Assembly: GCF_002114285.1 (NCBI RefSeq)
Contig: NZ_NEDJ01000005.1
Span: forward strand, 1 to 64,000
DNA from: Halorubrum ezzemoulense DSM 17463
Lineage (GTDB): Archaea; Halobacteriota; Halobacteria; Halobacteriales; Haloferacaceae
Direction: 5' to 3'
Length of the DNA: 64,000 nt
The position numbers were made by a program, and so were the translations under genes. Each line of letters begins with the position of its first letter. Within the stretch, counting starts at the first letter, position 1. Shown here in pieces: positions 8,250 through 18,600 of this stretch. A model generated the notes under the pieces. It saw only the letters and a program-made list of their open reading frames with translations. It searched no databases and was not told the DNA's origin.

Positions 8250-8606
8250 GGGTGTGCTCCGACGATCCCCCGACGAAAATACAGCGAGGTCCGCGAATCG
8301 CCAGCTCGTTAACGTATAGTTAGTCGCGAAAGTATATAAATATATCTATAATTGAGCGCGGCGTTGCGACCGGAAGCGGCTTCATACGTCGGTGTACGCG
8401 GATATGTGACCTCGACCTCGTCCTATCCGCGATCGGTGATGTCCCGGAGCGGAGTCGTGCGACCGTATTTATACTTCACTCTCAGTGACCGCCCCCACGC
8501 AGCGAGGCCGGTCCTCGACTCAAGGGATCGGTCGGCGCCCCACCCGAGGTCCGTGTGCCTGAGAGGCCACCGGGTACAGCGCCGACCTCGCTCGCACCGT
8601 CGACCG
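8250..8606. other. Gene-free stretch with TFB promoter and an unassigned plus-strand TATA
   Basis: No convincing gene lies here. Bases 8331-8353 are an AT-rich run (AGTATATAAATATATCTATAATT) that on the minus strand gives a TATA box about 85 bases before the TFB start, so that message would carry a leader of roughly 55-60 bases; GTATTTTC near 8275 is a second, leaderless-position candidate. On the plus strand TTTATA at 8468-8473 is a good TATA with nothing but about 130 non-coding bases after it before the convergent hydrolase gene. CGAGGTC and GACCTCG near 8546 and 8585 could pair. Confidence 0.5.
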
Positions 8607-9920
8607 TCACCGCTCGTCGACCGCGGTGCGCGCGAGCGCGCCCGCCAGCACCTCGGTCGCCGCGGCGCAGTCGTCCCAGTCGGTCCACTCTCGGGGGTTG
8701 TGCGAAATCCCGTCGCGGGACGGAGCGAACAGCAGCGACGCGTCCGTGACGCGCGCGACCCGCATCGTGTCGTGCGCCGCGCCCGAGTGGAGGTCGATCG
8801 CCTCCCGCCCGGCGGCGTCGGCGGCGCCGTGTGCGGCCCCGCGGAGCCGGTCGCTCATCGGCGTGGGCGCAACGTCGAACGGTCGCTCGAACGCGGTCTC
8901 GACGCCCCGCTCGCGCTCCAGCCGCGCGAGCGAGTCGCGCGCGGCCTCGACGATCGCCTCCATGGATCCGGCCTCGACGTCGCGGATATCCACGCCGGCC
9001 TCGACGCGGCCGGGAACCACGTTCGTCGCGTTCGGCGCGACCGACAGCGACCCGACGGTGCCCACCGCCGAGGGCGACGAGGACGCCACGACCTCGTTCG
9101 CGGCGGCTTCGACGTCCAACACGAACTCGCTCGCGGCCGCGAGCGCGTCGGTCCGCTCGTCCATCGGGGTCGCGCCCGCGTGGTTCGCCTCGCCTTCGAT
9201 CGCTGCCTCGCAATGGGTGATCCCGGTGATCGTCGTCACGACACCGACCGCCGCGCCCGCTTCCTCCAGCGTCGTGTCCTGCTCGATGTGGAGCTCGTAG
9301 AACGCCGCCCACGACGCGGGATCGAGCGTTGTCGGGTCGCCGTCGTCGTCGGTCGGCGTGGCGGCGTCGACGGCGTCGCCCCCGCGGTAGCCGATCCGGT
9401 CGAGCGCCTCGCCGAGCGTCTCTCCGCCAGCGTTCGACAGCGCGAGCGCGTCGTCGAGCGCCGTCTCGCTGGTCGCGACCGACGAACCGAGGAGCCCGTT
9501 GCCGAAGCTGCCTCCCTCCTCCTCGGTGAAGCTGACGACGGCGACCGGTCGGTCCGGCTCGGCCCCTGCGTCGCGCATCGCGCGGACCGCCTCCAACGCG
9601 GCGTACACCCCGAGCGGGCCGTCGAAGATCCCGCCCTCCGGCACGCTGTCGAGGTGGCTCCCCGAAACGACCGGAGCCGCCTCGGGATCGGCGCTCGCCG
9701 GGACCCACGTCCCGAGGACGTTTCCGACCGCGTCGACCGCGACGTCGAGACCGGCGGCTCGAAGCCGTTCGACCAGCCGGTCCCTGGCGCGACGGTTCGC
9801 CTCGGATCCAGTGCGATTCGTTCGCGCGTGCGCGTCCGGATCGCCCGTTTCGACGCGGCCGAACGCCGCATTCGCCTCGATGTCCGCGCGGAGCCGGTCC
9901 GCGTCGACTGGGAGCGTCAT
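8607..9920 (-). CDS. M20-family amidohydrolase (N-carbamoylase/allantoate amidohydrolase type)
   Basis: The 437-residue cytosolic enzyme is a dinuclear metal hydrolase of the Zn-dependent hydantoinase/carbamoylase group, which cleaves N-carbamoyl or ureido groups from amino-acid-like substrates. Visible motifs are GSHLDSVPEGGIFDGPLGV (metal His and Asp), SFTEEEGGSFGNGLLGS (catalytic Glu and metal Glu), ELHIEQ (metal His), the dimerisation insert with GEANHAGATPM, GAAHDTMRVA, and near the end SRDGISHNPREW with the last metal His. All expected ligands are present. The exact substrate (allantoate, N-carbamoyl amino acid or beta-ureidopropionate) cannot be told; no purine or pyrimidine catabolic genes lie beside it. 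Confidence 0.88.
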   Translation of the reverse strand: MTLPVDADRLRADIEANAAFGRVETGDPDAHARTNRTGSEANRRARDRLVERLRAAGLDVAVDAVGNVLGTWVPASADPEAAPVVSGSHLDSVPEGGIFDGPLGVYAALEAVRAMRDAGAEPDRPVAVVSFTEEEGGSFGNGLLGSSVATSETALDDALALSNAGGETLGEALDRIGYRGGDAVDAATPTDDDGDPTTLDPASWAAFYELHIEQDTTLEEAGAAVGVVTTITGITHCEAAIEGEANHAGATPMDERTDALAAASEFVLDVEAAANEVVASSSPSAVGTVGSLSVAPNATNVVPGRVEAGVDIRDVEAGSMEAIVEAARDSLARLERERGVETAFERPFDVAPTPMSDRLRGAAHGAADAAGREAIDLHSGAAHDTMRVARVTDASLLFAPSRDGISHNPREWTDWDDCAAATEVLAGALARTAVDER

Positions 9921-10010
9921 ACCTGAGCCGGGCGCTCCGCGATCAAAACGGTTCGGGCTCCGGCGGTCGCGTCGAGGCGGGTGTCTGGGCGGTCACCTCC
10001 CGAGTGGCCT

Positions 10011-10343
10011 TCACTCCCCGCGCCGCGCGAGCCAGTAGCCGGCCGAGCCCAGCCCGAGTCCGGCCGCGAACGCGCGGCTCGCCGCCTTCCCGTCGATCGA
10101 CCGCTCGGCGGCGACGCCGAGCGCCGCCCACGCCAGCGCGATCCCGAGGCTTCGTGCCGGGCCGCCGCGGAACCGCCGACAGCCCGCGGTCGCCCGCGCG
10201 GGACGGTAGAGGTAGCCGACCGCGAAGCCGGTCGCGAACGGTGCCGCCGGAACCCCCTCGGTGTCGGTCCGCGACAGCGCGAGCAGCGCGAGGCCGCAGC
10301 AGAGCTCGGTCGTGGCACCCGCTGCGCGCACGACACCAACCAT
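10011..10343 (-). CDS. Haloarchaeal membrane protein of unknown function
   Basis: The 110-residue product has about three to four hydrophobic, Ala/Gly-rich stretches (TTELCCGLALLAL, PFATGFAVGYLY, SLGIALAWAALGVAA, AFAAGLGLGSAGYWLA) with short charged loops. No catalytic motif is visible. The clean ATG at 10343 lies 95 bases from the divergent small membrane-protein gene at 10439. The gene reads toward the amidohydrolase (90 bases between them), so the two may share a transcript. Confidence 0.6.
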   Translation of the reverse strand: MVGVVRAAGATTELCCGLALLALSRTDTEGVPAAPFATGFAVGYLYRPARATAGCRRFRGGPARSLGIALAWAALGVAAERSIDGKAASRAFAAGLGLGSAGYWLARRGE

Positions 10344-10438
10344 GCGTACCGTTCACATCCGTCACTCATAGCCGTTTCGCCGGGAGCGCCTTCTGATCCC
10401 GAAGACACTTTGCGCGCGGCGTTGTGGTGTCAGCCGAC

Positions 10439-10651
10439 ATGTCCCCGTTGCTCCTCCAAGGCGCGGCGGCCGGTATCGCCCTCTTAGTCAGTCTCGGGTT
10501 CCTCGTCGTCCACCTCGCGATGATCGTGTGGACGTCCTCTGACGCGCAGAGCCGCAGCGAGCACCCGCCGATCCTGTGGGCGCTCGTCGTGTTCTTCGCG
10601 CCGCTTCTCGGGATCCTGCTGTACCTCATCATCGGGCGGGACTCCTACTGA
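10439..10651 (+). CDS. Small PLDc_N-like membrane protein
   Basis: The 70-residue protein has two transmembrane helices: one around residues 4-30 and a second with WALVVFFAPLLGILLYLIIGRD. The second helix with its following GRD resembles the N-terminal membrane domain found before phospholipase D/cardiolipin synthase catalytic domains (PLDc_N), which also occurs alone in many small proteins. No enzymatic part is present. The ATG at 10439 follows a GTG five codons upstream that is less likely. Function is unknown. Confidence 0.7.
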   Translation: MSPLLLQGAAAGIALLVSLGFLVVHLAMIVWTSSDAQSRSEHPPILWALVVFFAPLLGILLYLIIGRDSY

Positions 10652-10711
10652 GCCGCCGTCTCACGCACCGGGGCCGACGAGTGGTTCCCGGCGCCGATCC
10701 CGCCGGAGGAC

Positions 10712-11740
10712 TCACACGCCCTTGAGCACGCTCGTCACGCCGACGCTCTCGGCGACGACCCACGCGACGAACAGCCCGTAGGCCGCGAGCAGCGCGTACG
10801 ACTCGCGCTCGTTGAGCGCGAGGCTCGTCCGGAGCGTCACGAACAGCAGGACGGTCGCGACCGTCAACACGCCGAGCATCGGCACCGCCGTCGAGAAGTT
10901 GACGGCGACCTCGCCGACGATCAGCACGCCGAGCGGGATAGCGACGAGCAGGTCGAACGTGTTCGATCCGAGGACGTTTCCGAGGCTCGTCGTCCCCCGG
11001 TTCTCGCGCGCCGTCCGGACGCTGACCAGCGTGTCCGGGAGGCTCGTCGCTGCCGCGACGACCGTGACGCCGGCGAGGAACTCCGGGACTCCGAAAGTGA
11101 CGCCGAGCGACTCCACCGACGCCACGAGCCGCTCGACGGTGACGACGATGACCGCGAGCCCGCCGCCGAGCTTCGCCCACTCGCGCCGAATGTCGATCCC
11201 CTCGCGCACGCGGTCCATCGCCGCGTCGTCGACGTCCTGATACTGGATGAAGAGGTAGAGACCGTACAGCGCGAGCGGGATGACCGCGAGCGAGCGCGGC
11301 AACGTCCCGACGATCGGGTCCGTCGACACCGGGAAGTAGATGACCGCGAGCGCGAACGTCACGACCAGCGCGGAGACCGCCAGCATGTAGAACTGCGCCT
11401 CCTTGTACACGATCGCCCGGTTGGCTTCCAGCTCGTCCTCGCCTCCGAGTCCGGCGGCCGCGGGAATCACGAGAACGTTGAAGATGGCCGACCCGACGAG
11501 CGCGCCCACGCCCATGTCGAAGACGCCGGTGAGAGCGGTGACCAGCACGCTCACGAGCTCCGGGAAGCTCGATCCGACCGCGACGACGATCGACCCTTGA
11601 ACCACCTCCGGGAGCCCGTAGTACCCGGACAGCGTCTCGGCGGCCTCCTCTAACCAGCCGCTCCCGAGCCAGATGAACGCGGTCGCCGCGGCGATCACGA
11701 GGACGTGGACGAGTGACGAGTCGGGGAGGGCGCCCGTCAC
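10712..11740 (-). CDS. CaCA-family sodium/calcium exchanger
   Basis: The 342-residue membrane protein has about ten helices in two inverted repeats. The alpha-1 motif VAVGSSFPELVSVLVTAL and following GALVGSAIFNVLVIPA, and the alpha-2 motif VVAAATSLPDTLVSVRTA followed by LGNVLGSNTFDLLVAIPLG, are the ion-binding signatures of YrbG/NCX-type exchangers; both acidic ligands (Glu in alpha-1, Asp in alpha-2) are present. It should exchange Ca2+ for Na+ across the membrane. The start is a GTG at 11740, four bases after the malQ stop, so it is probably translated from the same message as malQ. Confidence 0.9.
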   Translation of the reverse strand: MTGALPDSSLVHVLVIAAATAFIWLGSGWLEEAAETLSGYYGLPEVVQGSIVVAVGSSFPELVSVLVTALTGVFDMGVGALVGSAIFNVLVIPAAAGLGGEDELEANRAIVYKEAQFYMLAVSALVVTFALAVIYFPVSTDPIVGTLPRSLAVIPLALYGLYLFIQYQDVDDAAMDRVREGIDIRREWAKLGGGLAVIVVTVERLVASVESLGVTFGVPEFLAGVTVVAAATSLPDTLVSVRTARENRGTTSLGNVLGSNTFDLLVAIPLGVLIVGEVAVNFSTAVPMLGVLTVATVLLFVTLRTSLALNERESYALLAAYGLFVAWVVAESVGVTSVLKGV

Positions 11741-11744
11741 GGCG

Positions 11745-13235
11745 CTAGCGCACGTGCTTCCCGGCCAGCTCCCACAGCCGGTCCGCGATCGCGTCGTCGA
11801 GGTCGTCGCGGGCGACGCGCCACTCCCAGTTGCCGTCCAGCGTCCCGGGCTCGTTGAACCGGGACTCGCTGCCGAGCCCGAGCAGGTCCTGAATCGTCGC
11901 CACGGCGAGGATCGCGTCCGAACTCCACACCTCGTCGATGATCGCCCACTCGGGCGGCTCGTCGGGGTCGCTCCCGACGTTGTACCGGAAGCAGTCGCGC
12001 TGCTCGGCGGGGAGGTCCTCGAAGTAGCCGGCCCACGTGTCGGTGTCGTGCGTCGAGGTGTAGCCGACGACCCCCTCGCCGTAGTGCATCGGCTGGTACT
12101 CGTTCCCCTCCGCGCACCAGTCGGCGTACTGCGGGACGCGCATCCCCGGGAAGCCGAACTCGGCCATCAGCTCGTCCATCGCCGGGTCCTCGAAGCCGAG
12201 GTCCTCGGCGATGAACGGGGCCGCGCCGAGCTCGCGCTCGACGGCCTCGAACAGGTCGCGGCCCGGCCCGTCGCGCCACTCGCCGTCCGCGGGGTCGTCG
12301 CTGTCGGCGGGGATCGCCCAGTACTTCACGAAGCCGAGGAAGTGGTCGAGCCGCGCCACGTCCGCGAGGTCGAACAGCCGACGGAACCGGTCGAGCCACC
12401 AGTCGTACCCCGACTCGGCGAGCCGCTCCCAGTCGTACAGCGGGTTCCCCCACCGTTGGCCGGAATCGCCGGCGTTCGGCGGCACGCCCGCGACCGCAGT
12501 CGGACGGTTCCCCTCGTCGAGCCGGAACGCCTCCGGGCTCGCCCACACGTCGGCGGAGTCGAGCGCGACGTAGATGGGCACGTCGCCGACGATCGATACG
12601 CCCTCATCGGCGGCGACCGCGCGCAGGTCGTGCCACTGGCGGTCGAACGTCCACTGGACGAACGCGCGGAACCGGACCTCCGCGGCGTGTTCCTCGCGCG
12701 CCTCGGCCAGCGCGTCCGGGTCTCGCGTGCGCAGCGGCGCGGGCCACTCCGTCCACACGTCCTCAGGGCGGGCGTCGGCGAGCGCCCCGAACAGCGCGTA
12801 GTCGGCCAGCCACGGCTCGCGCTCGCGAAACGCGCCCAGCGCGGCGCGGTCCTCCTCGGTCGCCCGCTCCTCGAACTGCTCGAACGCGGTCCGCAACAGC
12901 GGGAGCTTGTACTCGCGGACCGCGTCGTAGTCGACGCGGTCGGTCGGGAAGTCGGGGACTGGCCGCAGGTCCCCCTCGTCGGGCCAGCCGTCGTCGACGA
13001 GCCCCTCGGGGTCGACGAACAGCGGGTTGCCGGCGAACGCGGACGGCGACTGGTACGGCGACTCCCCGGCCACGGAGAGCGTCGGCCCGATCGGACAGAT
13101 CTGCCAGTGGTCGACGTCGGCGTCGCCGAGGAACGAGAGGAAGTCGCGCGCGCCCTCGCCGAGGTCGCCGATCCCGTACGCCCCCGGTAGCGAGGTGACG
13201 TGACAGAAGACGCCGTCGGAGCGGTCGAATCGCAT
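11745..13235 (-). CDS. malQ: 4-alpha-glucanotransferase (amylomaltase), GH77
   Basis: The 496-residue enzyme transfers alpha-1,4-glucan segments between maltodextrins and releases glucose. The start MRFDRSDGVFCHVTSLPG is typical of GH77. Readable motifs include PSAFAGNPLFVDP, DVPIYVALDSADVWA, the loop GVPPN, RLDHFLGFVKYW with the nucleophile Asp, FIAEDLGF with the acid/base Glu, and STHDTDTWAGYF with the stabilising Asp. The length is normal. It lies downstream of the GH13 gene on the same strand and 4 bases before the CaCA exchanger; with the double GH15 protein it completes a cytoplasmic maltodextrin pathway. The open extension before 13235 lacks homology. Confidence 0.95.
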   Translation of the reverse strand: MRFDRSDGVFCHVTSLPGAYGIGDLGEGARDFLSFLGDADVDHWQICPIGPTLSVAGESPYQSPSAFAGNPLFVDPEGLVDDGWPDEGDLRPVPDFPTDRVDYDAVREYKLPLLRTAFEQFEERATEEDRAALGAFREREPWLADYALFGALADARPEDVWTEWPAPLRTRDPDALAEAREEHAAEVRFRAFVQWTFDRQWHDLRAVAADEGVSIVGDVPIYVALDSADVWASPEAFRLDEGNRPTAVAGVPPNAGDSGQRWGNPLYDWERLAESGYDWWLDRFRRLFDLADVARLDHFLGFVKYWAIPADSDDPADGEWRDGPGRDLFEAVERELGAAPFIAEDLGFEDPAMDELMAEFGFPGMRVPQYADWCAEGNEYQPMHYGEGVVGYTSTHDTDTWAGYFEDLPAEQRDCFRYNVGSDPDEPPEWAIIDEVWSSDAILAVATIQDLLGLGSESRFNEPGTLDGNWEWRVARDDLDDAIADRLWELAGKHVR

Positions 13236-13359
13236 AGGCCACCCTGCGCCCCCCACTGACTTCAAACGTTGCGTCCGGGGATCGCGTCGTGGCGGCGGAG
13301 ATCGTCACGACTGGCCGCTCACTCGTCCGCGACCGGACGGCCACTCTCCGGCCCGCCGT

Positions 13360-15489
13360 TCACTCCTCTGCGACCGGCACCACCGCCACGTCGTCGACGC
13401 GGACCCGCTCGGTGCCCTCGCCGTCTTCGACCACGCACCGCTCGCCCGTGACCAGGTCGCGCTCGCCGTGAGCGACATCGATCGCGACGCTCGCGTCCGC
13501 GGGCGCGAAGTTGAGAACGACGATCAGGTCCTCGTCGCCGTCGTGCCGGCGGAACGCGACCACGTCGTCCGGGTGGACGTCGCCGCTCGCGACAATCGGC
13601 CGCTCGGAGAGGTCGCCGCTCGCGACGTGGTAGCCGACGCGCGACACGTCGCCCTCCGGCCCGAGCGCCGGGTGGTCCCGTCGGGTCGCGAGCAGTCGCT
13701 CGTAGCGGTCGCGGACCTCCTCGCGCGCGTGGTCCCACGCGATCGCGTCGCGCCGGCCGCGCTGACCGATCTCCTGGCCGGCGTACACCATCGGGACGCC
13801 GGGCAGCGTCATGATCGCCGCGCCCGCGGCCGCCGCGGCGGCGTCGCCGCACTCGACGCGGTAGCGCGTCTCGTCGTGGTTCTCGATGTACTGGAGGAAC
13901 TCGGCGTGGTCGGGGAACCCGATCTCCGCGCGCTGGTCGACCGCGTCGAGGACGCTCGAAGCGGGTTCCGCGCCGCGACCGACCTGGCGGAGCTGGAAGT
14001 ACAGCGTCGCGTCGAAGTGGACGTCGAACATCCCCTCGTGGAAGCCGGGGATGTACGGGATCGTCTCGTCCATCAGGAGGAACTCGCGGTCGATGTCCTT
14101 CACGCGGTCGCGGAGTTCGCGCCAGAACGAGTCCGGGACCGCCCACGCCATGTCGCAGCGGAACCCGTCGACCAGCGGGGCCCACTCGTCGATCACGTCG
14201 AGGAGGAACCGCCGCACGTCGAGGTTCGCGTGGTTCAGGTTCGCGATAAGCTCCCAGTCGAAGTAGGTCCCCGGCTCGCCGGACTCCTGCCACGCGTAGC
14301 CGTCGCGGTACGGCGACTCCGGATTCTGGTAGGCGTCGCGGAACCACTCGTGGTCGCGGGCCGTGTGGTTGGCGACGAAGTCGAACAGCACGCGCATCCC
14401 GTGGTCGTGGGCCGTCTCGACGAGCGCTTCGAAGTCCTCGCGCTCGCCGAGGTCGTCGGCGGTGTCGAAGAAGTCGACGATGTTGTAGCCGTGTGGCTTC
14501 CCGTCGTGCCCGAGGACCGGCGTGAGCCAGAGCGTGTCGGCGCCGAGCTCCGCGATCCGGGGGATCCGCTCCGCGATGGCGTCGAACGCCGCGCCCTCGT
14601 CGGCGTCCGCGAAGGTGCGGACGAACACCTCGTAGACGGAGGCGCTGCGAGTCCACGCCGGCGGGTCGTTGAGTCGGAGCGTCTCGAAGTCGGGCGCGTC
14701 AGGGGTCAGCATGGCCTCGCCGCCGGCGTCGGTCGCTCCCGGCGGACCGTCCCCGGCGCGCTCGACCGCGGCCGCGTCGGCGACGCTCACGCGCGGATCC
14801 TCTCCCGAGTCCCACGCGACCGCGACGGCGTGAACGCGGAGGCGGTCAGGAACCGCGTCGAGGGGGACGCGGAGTTCGCGGCCGCCGTCGCTCACCCGGA
14901 GCGCGTCTCGCGGGCTCGTGCGGCCGTCGGCCACCGCGGTCTCGACGTCCCGGTCGTCGACGACGAAGGTCACCGAGAGGTCGTCGGCGTCGAACGCGGA
15001 CTCCGGGTTCGGCGTCGGCGTCGCGGTGAACACCGCCTCTCCGGCGCCCGAGCGCGCCTCCTCCCCTCCGGTCTCGCCGCCGGTCGACTCGGCGTCGCCG
15101 CCGAACGCGACGCTCGCGTCCACCCTGACCCGCGGCCGACCCACGCCCTCGTGCCGCTCCCGCGCGGCGTAGTCCACCGGCGCGTCGTCCGCGTCGCGGT
15201 CCCGTATCGCGGTCCCGCTGCCGCCGGCGACGTCGACGCCCTCGTAGCTCGCGGGGAACGCGCGGACCGTGAGCAGGTGGTCGCCGTCCGGCGCGTCGAG
15301 CCCGAGCAGGTAACGGCCCGGAACGTCGGGCGTGAACGCCGTTACGGCGTCGTCGCCGACGGTCGCCTCGCTGCCGGGCGGGGCGTCGGCGACGCGCCAG
15401 ACGTACGTCGCGTCGGGGTTCGGGTCTCGCGGAGCCAGTTCGGTCTGCTCGCCGGTCGCGAGGAAGCGCGGGGGTCCGGGGTGGTACAT
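13360..15489 (-). CDS. GH13 alpha-amylase-family glucanohydrolase
   Basis: The 709-residue protein has a long N-terminal part (about 1-270) with beta-sandwich-like segments and acidic linkers, then a (beta/alpha)8 catalytic barrel beginning near SASVYEVFVRTF (283-293). The four GH13 regions are all visible: DFVANH at 370-375, GFRCDMAW with nucleophile Asp446, LLMDETIPY with acid/base Glu475, and IENHDE with Asp539. No signal peptide is seen, so it acts inside the cell on maltodextrins, probably as an alpha-amylase or cyclomaltodextrinase/neopullulanase. It heads the run GH13-malQ-CaCA and is divergent from the GH15 gene 127 bases away. Confidence 0.9.
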   Translation of the reverse strand: MYHPGPPRFLATGEQTELAPRDPNPDATYVWRVADAPPGSEATVGDDAVTAFTPDVPGRYLLGLDAPDGDHLLTVRAFPASYEGVDVAGGSGTAIRDRDADDAPVDYAARERHEGVGRPRVRVDASVAFGGDAESTGGETGGEEARSGAGEAVFTATPTPNPESAFDADDLSVTFVVDDRDVETAVADGRTSPRDALRVSDGGRELRVPLDAVPDRLRVHAVAVAWDSGEDPRVSVADAAAVERAGDGPPGATDAGGEAMLTPDAPDFETLRLNDPPAWTRSASVYEVFVRTFADADEGAAFDAIAERIPRIAELGADTLWLTPVLGHDGKPHGYNIVDFFDTADDLGEREDFEALVETAHDHGMRVLFDFVANHTARDHEWFRDAYQNPESPYRDGYAWQESGEPGTYFDWELIANLNHANLDVRRFLLDVIDEWAPLVDGFRCDMAWAVPDSFWRELRDRVKDIDREFLLMDETIPYIPGFHEGMFDVHFDATLYFQLRQVGRGAEPASSVLDAVDQRAEIGFPDHAEFLQYIENHDETRYRVECGDAAAAAAGAAIMTLPGVPMVYAGQEIGQRGRRDAIAWDHAREEVRDRYERLLATRRDHPALGPEGDVSRVGYHVASGDLSERPIVASGDVHPDDVVAFRRHDGDEDLIVVLNFAPADASVAIDVAHGERDLVTGERCVVEDGEGTERVRVDDVAVVPVAEE

Positions 15490-15588
15490 GTGACGCCAAT
15501 TAACGCCCGGGGCCTTCGGTGTTGCTCTTGTTTCGGTGAGATCTGCGCCGCGCAGCGTCCGTTCGGATACCGGCCGCGGTCGTCAAGG

Positions 15589-15594
15589 CTTTTA
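15589..15594 (+). promoter_or_regulatory. TATA box of the double-GH15 gene
   Basis: CTTTTA lies 23-28 bases before the ATG at 15617, as expected for a leaderless transcript. The 127-base divergent region (15490-15616) also contains ATTAAC at about 15499-15504 close to the GH13 start. A maltose-type regulator could act here, but no clear palindrome was found. Confidence 0.5.
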
Positions 15595-15616
15595 CTCCGG
15601 CAGTCGCAGAGCGGGT

Positions 15617-18600
15617 ATGCGACTGCGTACCGCCCTTACGGAGCACGAACGTCGGCGCGGGGAGCGCTACCCGGCGGAACACTCGATGACCGCCGGCGCG
15701 TTCACCGGCGACGACGGCCGACTGGTCCACGTCGGACCGGACGGGACCGTCCACGACTGTTCGTACTCCCTCTCCGAGGTCGGCGGGGCCGACCGCCTGC
15801 GGATGGGGATCACCGCCGGGCGCGGGGTCCGCTGGTTCGACGACCTCGAGACGACCCGCCAGCACTACGACGGCGACACGCCGCTCGTCGAGACGGAGTA
15901 CGACGCCGGCCGCTACACCATCCACCAGTTCGACCTCGTCGTGAGCGACACGCACCTCACGCACGTCGAACTCCGGGGATCACCGCCCGCCGACGCCGAG
16001 GTCGTCGCCGCCTACGCGTTCTCGCCGGACATGGTCGAGGGCCGCGTCGGTAACATGGTCCACGACGGGGCCGGCCCCGAGGACGGCGGCGTCGTCGAGG
16101 TGTACCACCGCACCGAGCACGACTTCCTCACCGCCTCGACCGGGCTCTCGAACGCCCACGGCCAGCGCCTGCGGACGATTCCGGAGCTGCTCGGCGAGGC
16201 CGACGACGGCTTCCCGCACCGCGGCGAGATCGACCGACGAGAGGACTCGCGGCTCACTCCCGACGTGGTCGTCCGCGCCCCCTTCGAGCGCGACGGCCGC
16301 ACGGAGCGCGTCACGCTCGCCGGGCGAGCGGTCGTCGACCGCCGGGCCGCCCGCGACACCGGTGACGACGCGAAGGACGCGCTCACCGACGGGGTCGACC
16401 GCCAGCGCCGCATCGAGACGGTCTCGAACATCGCCACCGCGTACCCCGACGCGGACGACCTCCGCGAGGCCGCGGACGGGCGCGGACCGGACGTGCCCGC
16501 CGACGCCCCGCGACGGTCGGTGATCGCGAGCGACCTCCGCGCGCTCGACCTGCTCACCGCGGAGTCCGGGGGCCGGATCGCCGCCCCCGAGTTCGACCCG
16601 TTTTACTCCACCTCCGGCGGCTACGGCTACACGTGGTTCCGCGACGAGGCGACCGTCTCGACCGCGCTGCTCGACGCGAGCGAGGAGCTCGGCCTCGACG
16701 CCGACGAGGAGCTGCTCGCGGCCGCGAGCTTCTTCTGTCGGACGCAGGACGCCGACGGCTCGTGGCCCCACCGCGTGTGGGCCGACTCCGGGAAGGTGGC
16801 CCCCGGCTGGGCGAACGCCCGGATCGAGGGCGCGAACGCGACCCCCGGCCCGAACGATCAGCTCGACCAGCCCGCCACGGTCGTCGCGTTCCTCGCGACC
16901 CTCCGCCGCGAGGCCGACCTCCCCGAAGAGTGGCGCGACCGGATCGACGAGACGATCGCCGACGCCGTCGACTTCCTCTTCGAGACGACCGAGGACGACG
17001 GGCTCCCCCGCCGCTGTCAGAACTGCTGGGAGAACGCGCTCGGCCGGTTCACCCACACCGGCGCCGAGTACCTCCGGGCGTTCGCCGCGGTGGCGCGCGC
17101 GCCGGTCGACGAGGCACTCCGGGCCGACGCGGCCGACGCCGCTGACACCGCGCTCTCCGGGCTCGACGCGCGCTGGAACCCCGACACGGAGCGGTTCCTC
17201 CAGCGCGCGAGCGAGGAGGACCAAGACAGCCGCGCCGACGCCAGCACCTTCGCGCTCGCGACCGCGGCCGCCGAGTACGCCGCCCTGCTCGACGAGACGC
17301 CGGCGGCCGACGACGACGCGCCCGACGACGCCGCGGCCACCGACGGCTCCGGCTCGGTCGACACCGTCGCGGCGAGCGAGTTCGACCGCTTCCTCGACCG
17401 CGTCAACACCCACGTCCGGCAGTCGATCGACGCGCTCCGGCGCGAGACGTCCGCCGTGGAGGGGCTCGTGCGGTTCACCGGCGACGACTGGCGCACCGCC
17501 GAGCAGGGCGCCGCGAAGGTGTGGTCGATCGCGACGCTGTGGGGCGCGACCGCGGCGGCGACGCTCGCGGGCGTCGTCGAGGACCGCGGCGGGACCGCGG
17601 AGCCGCTGTTCGCCGACGCGCGCGACCTCTACGCCCTCTGCGAGCCGGACGGTCCCTTCGTCAACGAGGCCGGGCTGTTCGCGGAGCAGGTGTTCGACGA
17701 CGGGGACCTCGACAGCGCGACGCCGATCGCGTGGTCCCACGCGCTCCGCATCGACGCCACGGTGACGCTGGCGAGCCGCGGCGAACTCCCGGTCCCGCAC
17801 GACCGCGAGACCGGCCCGGAGGCGGCGCCGCACTGGACCACGGGCCGCAAGTTCGGCGTCGGTACGCCCGCCGACTACGACGCCGACGATCCGGTCCCGG
17901 TGTGGTTCACGCTCACCGAGGGGGCCCTCACCGAGGCGCGGTTCCCCCGGATCGACGTGATGAACGTCCGGACGTTCGACTTCCTCGTGGCCGACCCCGA
18001 CTCCGAGTACGCGATACGGACCTTCGCCGAGACGGGCCACGTCTCGGCGACGGAGACGATCGAGCGGACGACCGAGCCGGCGGCCGACGACGCGCTGGCG
18101 TACGTCCAGACGATCCGCGAGACCGGCGACGGCCACGGCCACGGCTGGACGCTCACCGTCGAGTACGCGGTCGACACCGACGGCACCGCGATCCTCGCCG
18201 ACGTCCGGTTCGAGGGGTCCCGCGAGTACGACGTGTACGCTCTCGTCGACGCCACCATCGCGAACGTCGGCACCGACGACCGCGCCGAGCGGGTCGCGGG
18301 CGACGCGGGGGCGCACCTCCTCGCGCGCAAGGACGACCCGGACCGCGACCCCGGGAAGCTCGTCGACGACGAGGGCGAGCCGTTCGCCCCCGCGCTCGCG
18401 CTGGCGAGCGGCGACGGGTTCGACTGGGCGAGCGCGCTCGCGGCCGACGGCGACGCCACCGACGCGCTGTTCGGCGACGGCGAGCGCGTCGAGGAATCGC
18501 CCGAGGCGGTCGGCAACGTCGTGCTCGCCGGTCTCGTCGGCAGCGGCGAGTCGCTGCGAGACACGGTCGCGCTCGGGTTCGCCGAGGACTCGGACACGGC

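Noticed and set aside
8545-8595. CTGAGAGGCCACCGGGTA near 8560 looked like part of a TPP or cobalamin riboswitch
   Set aside because: The remaining conserved parts (ACCTGATC, the second helix) are missing, and no thiamine or cobalamin gene follows in the right direction.
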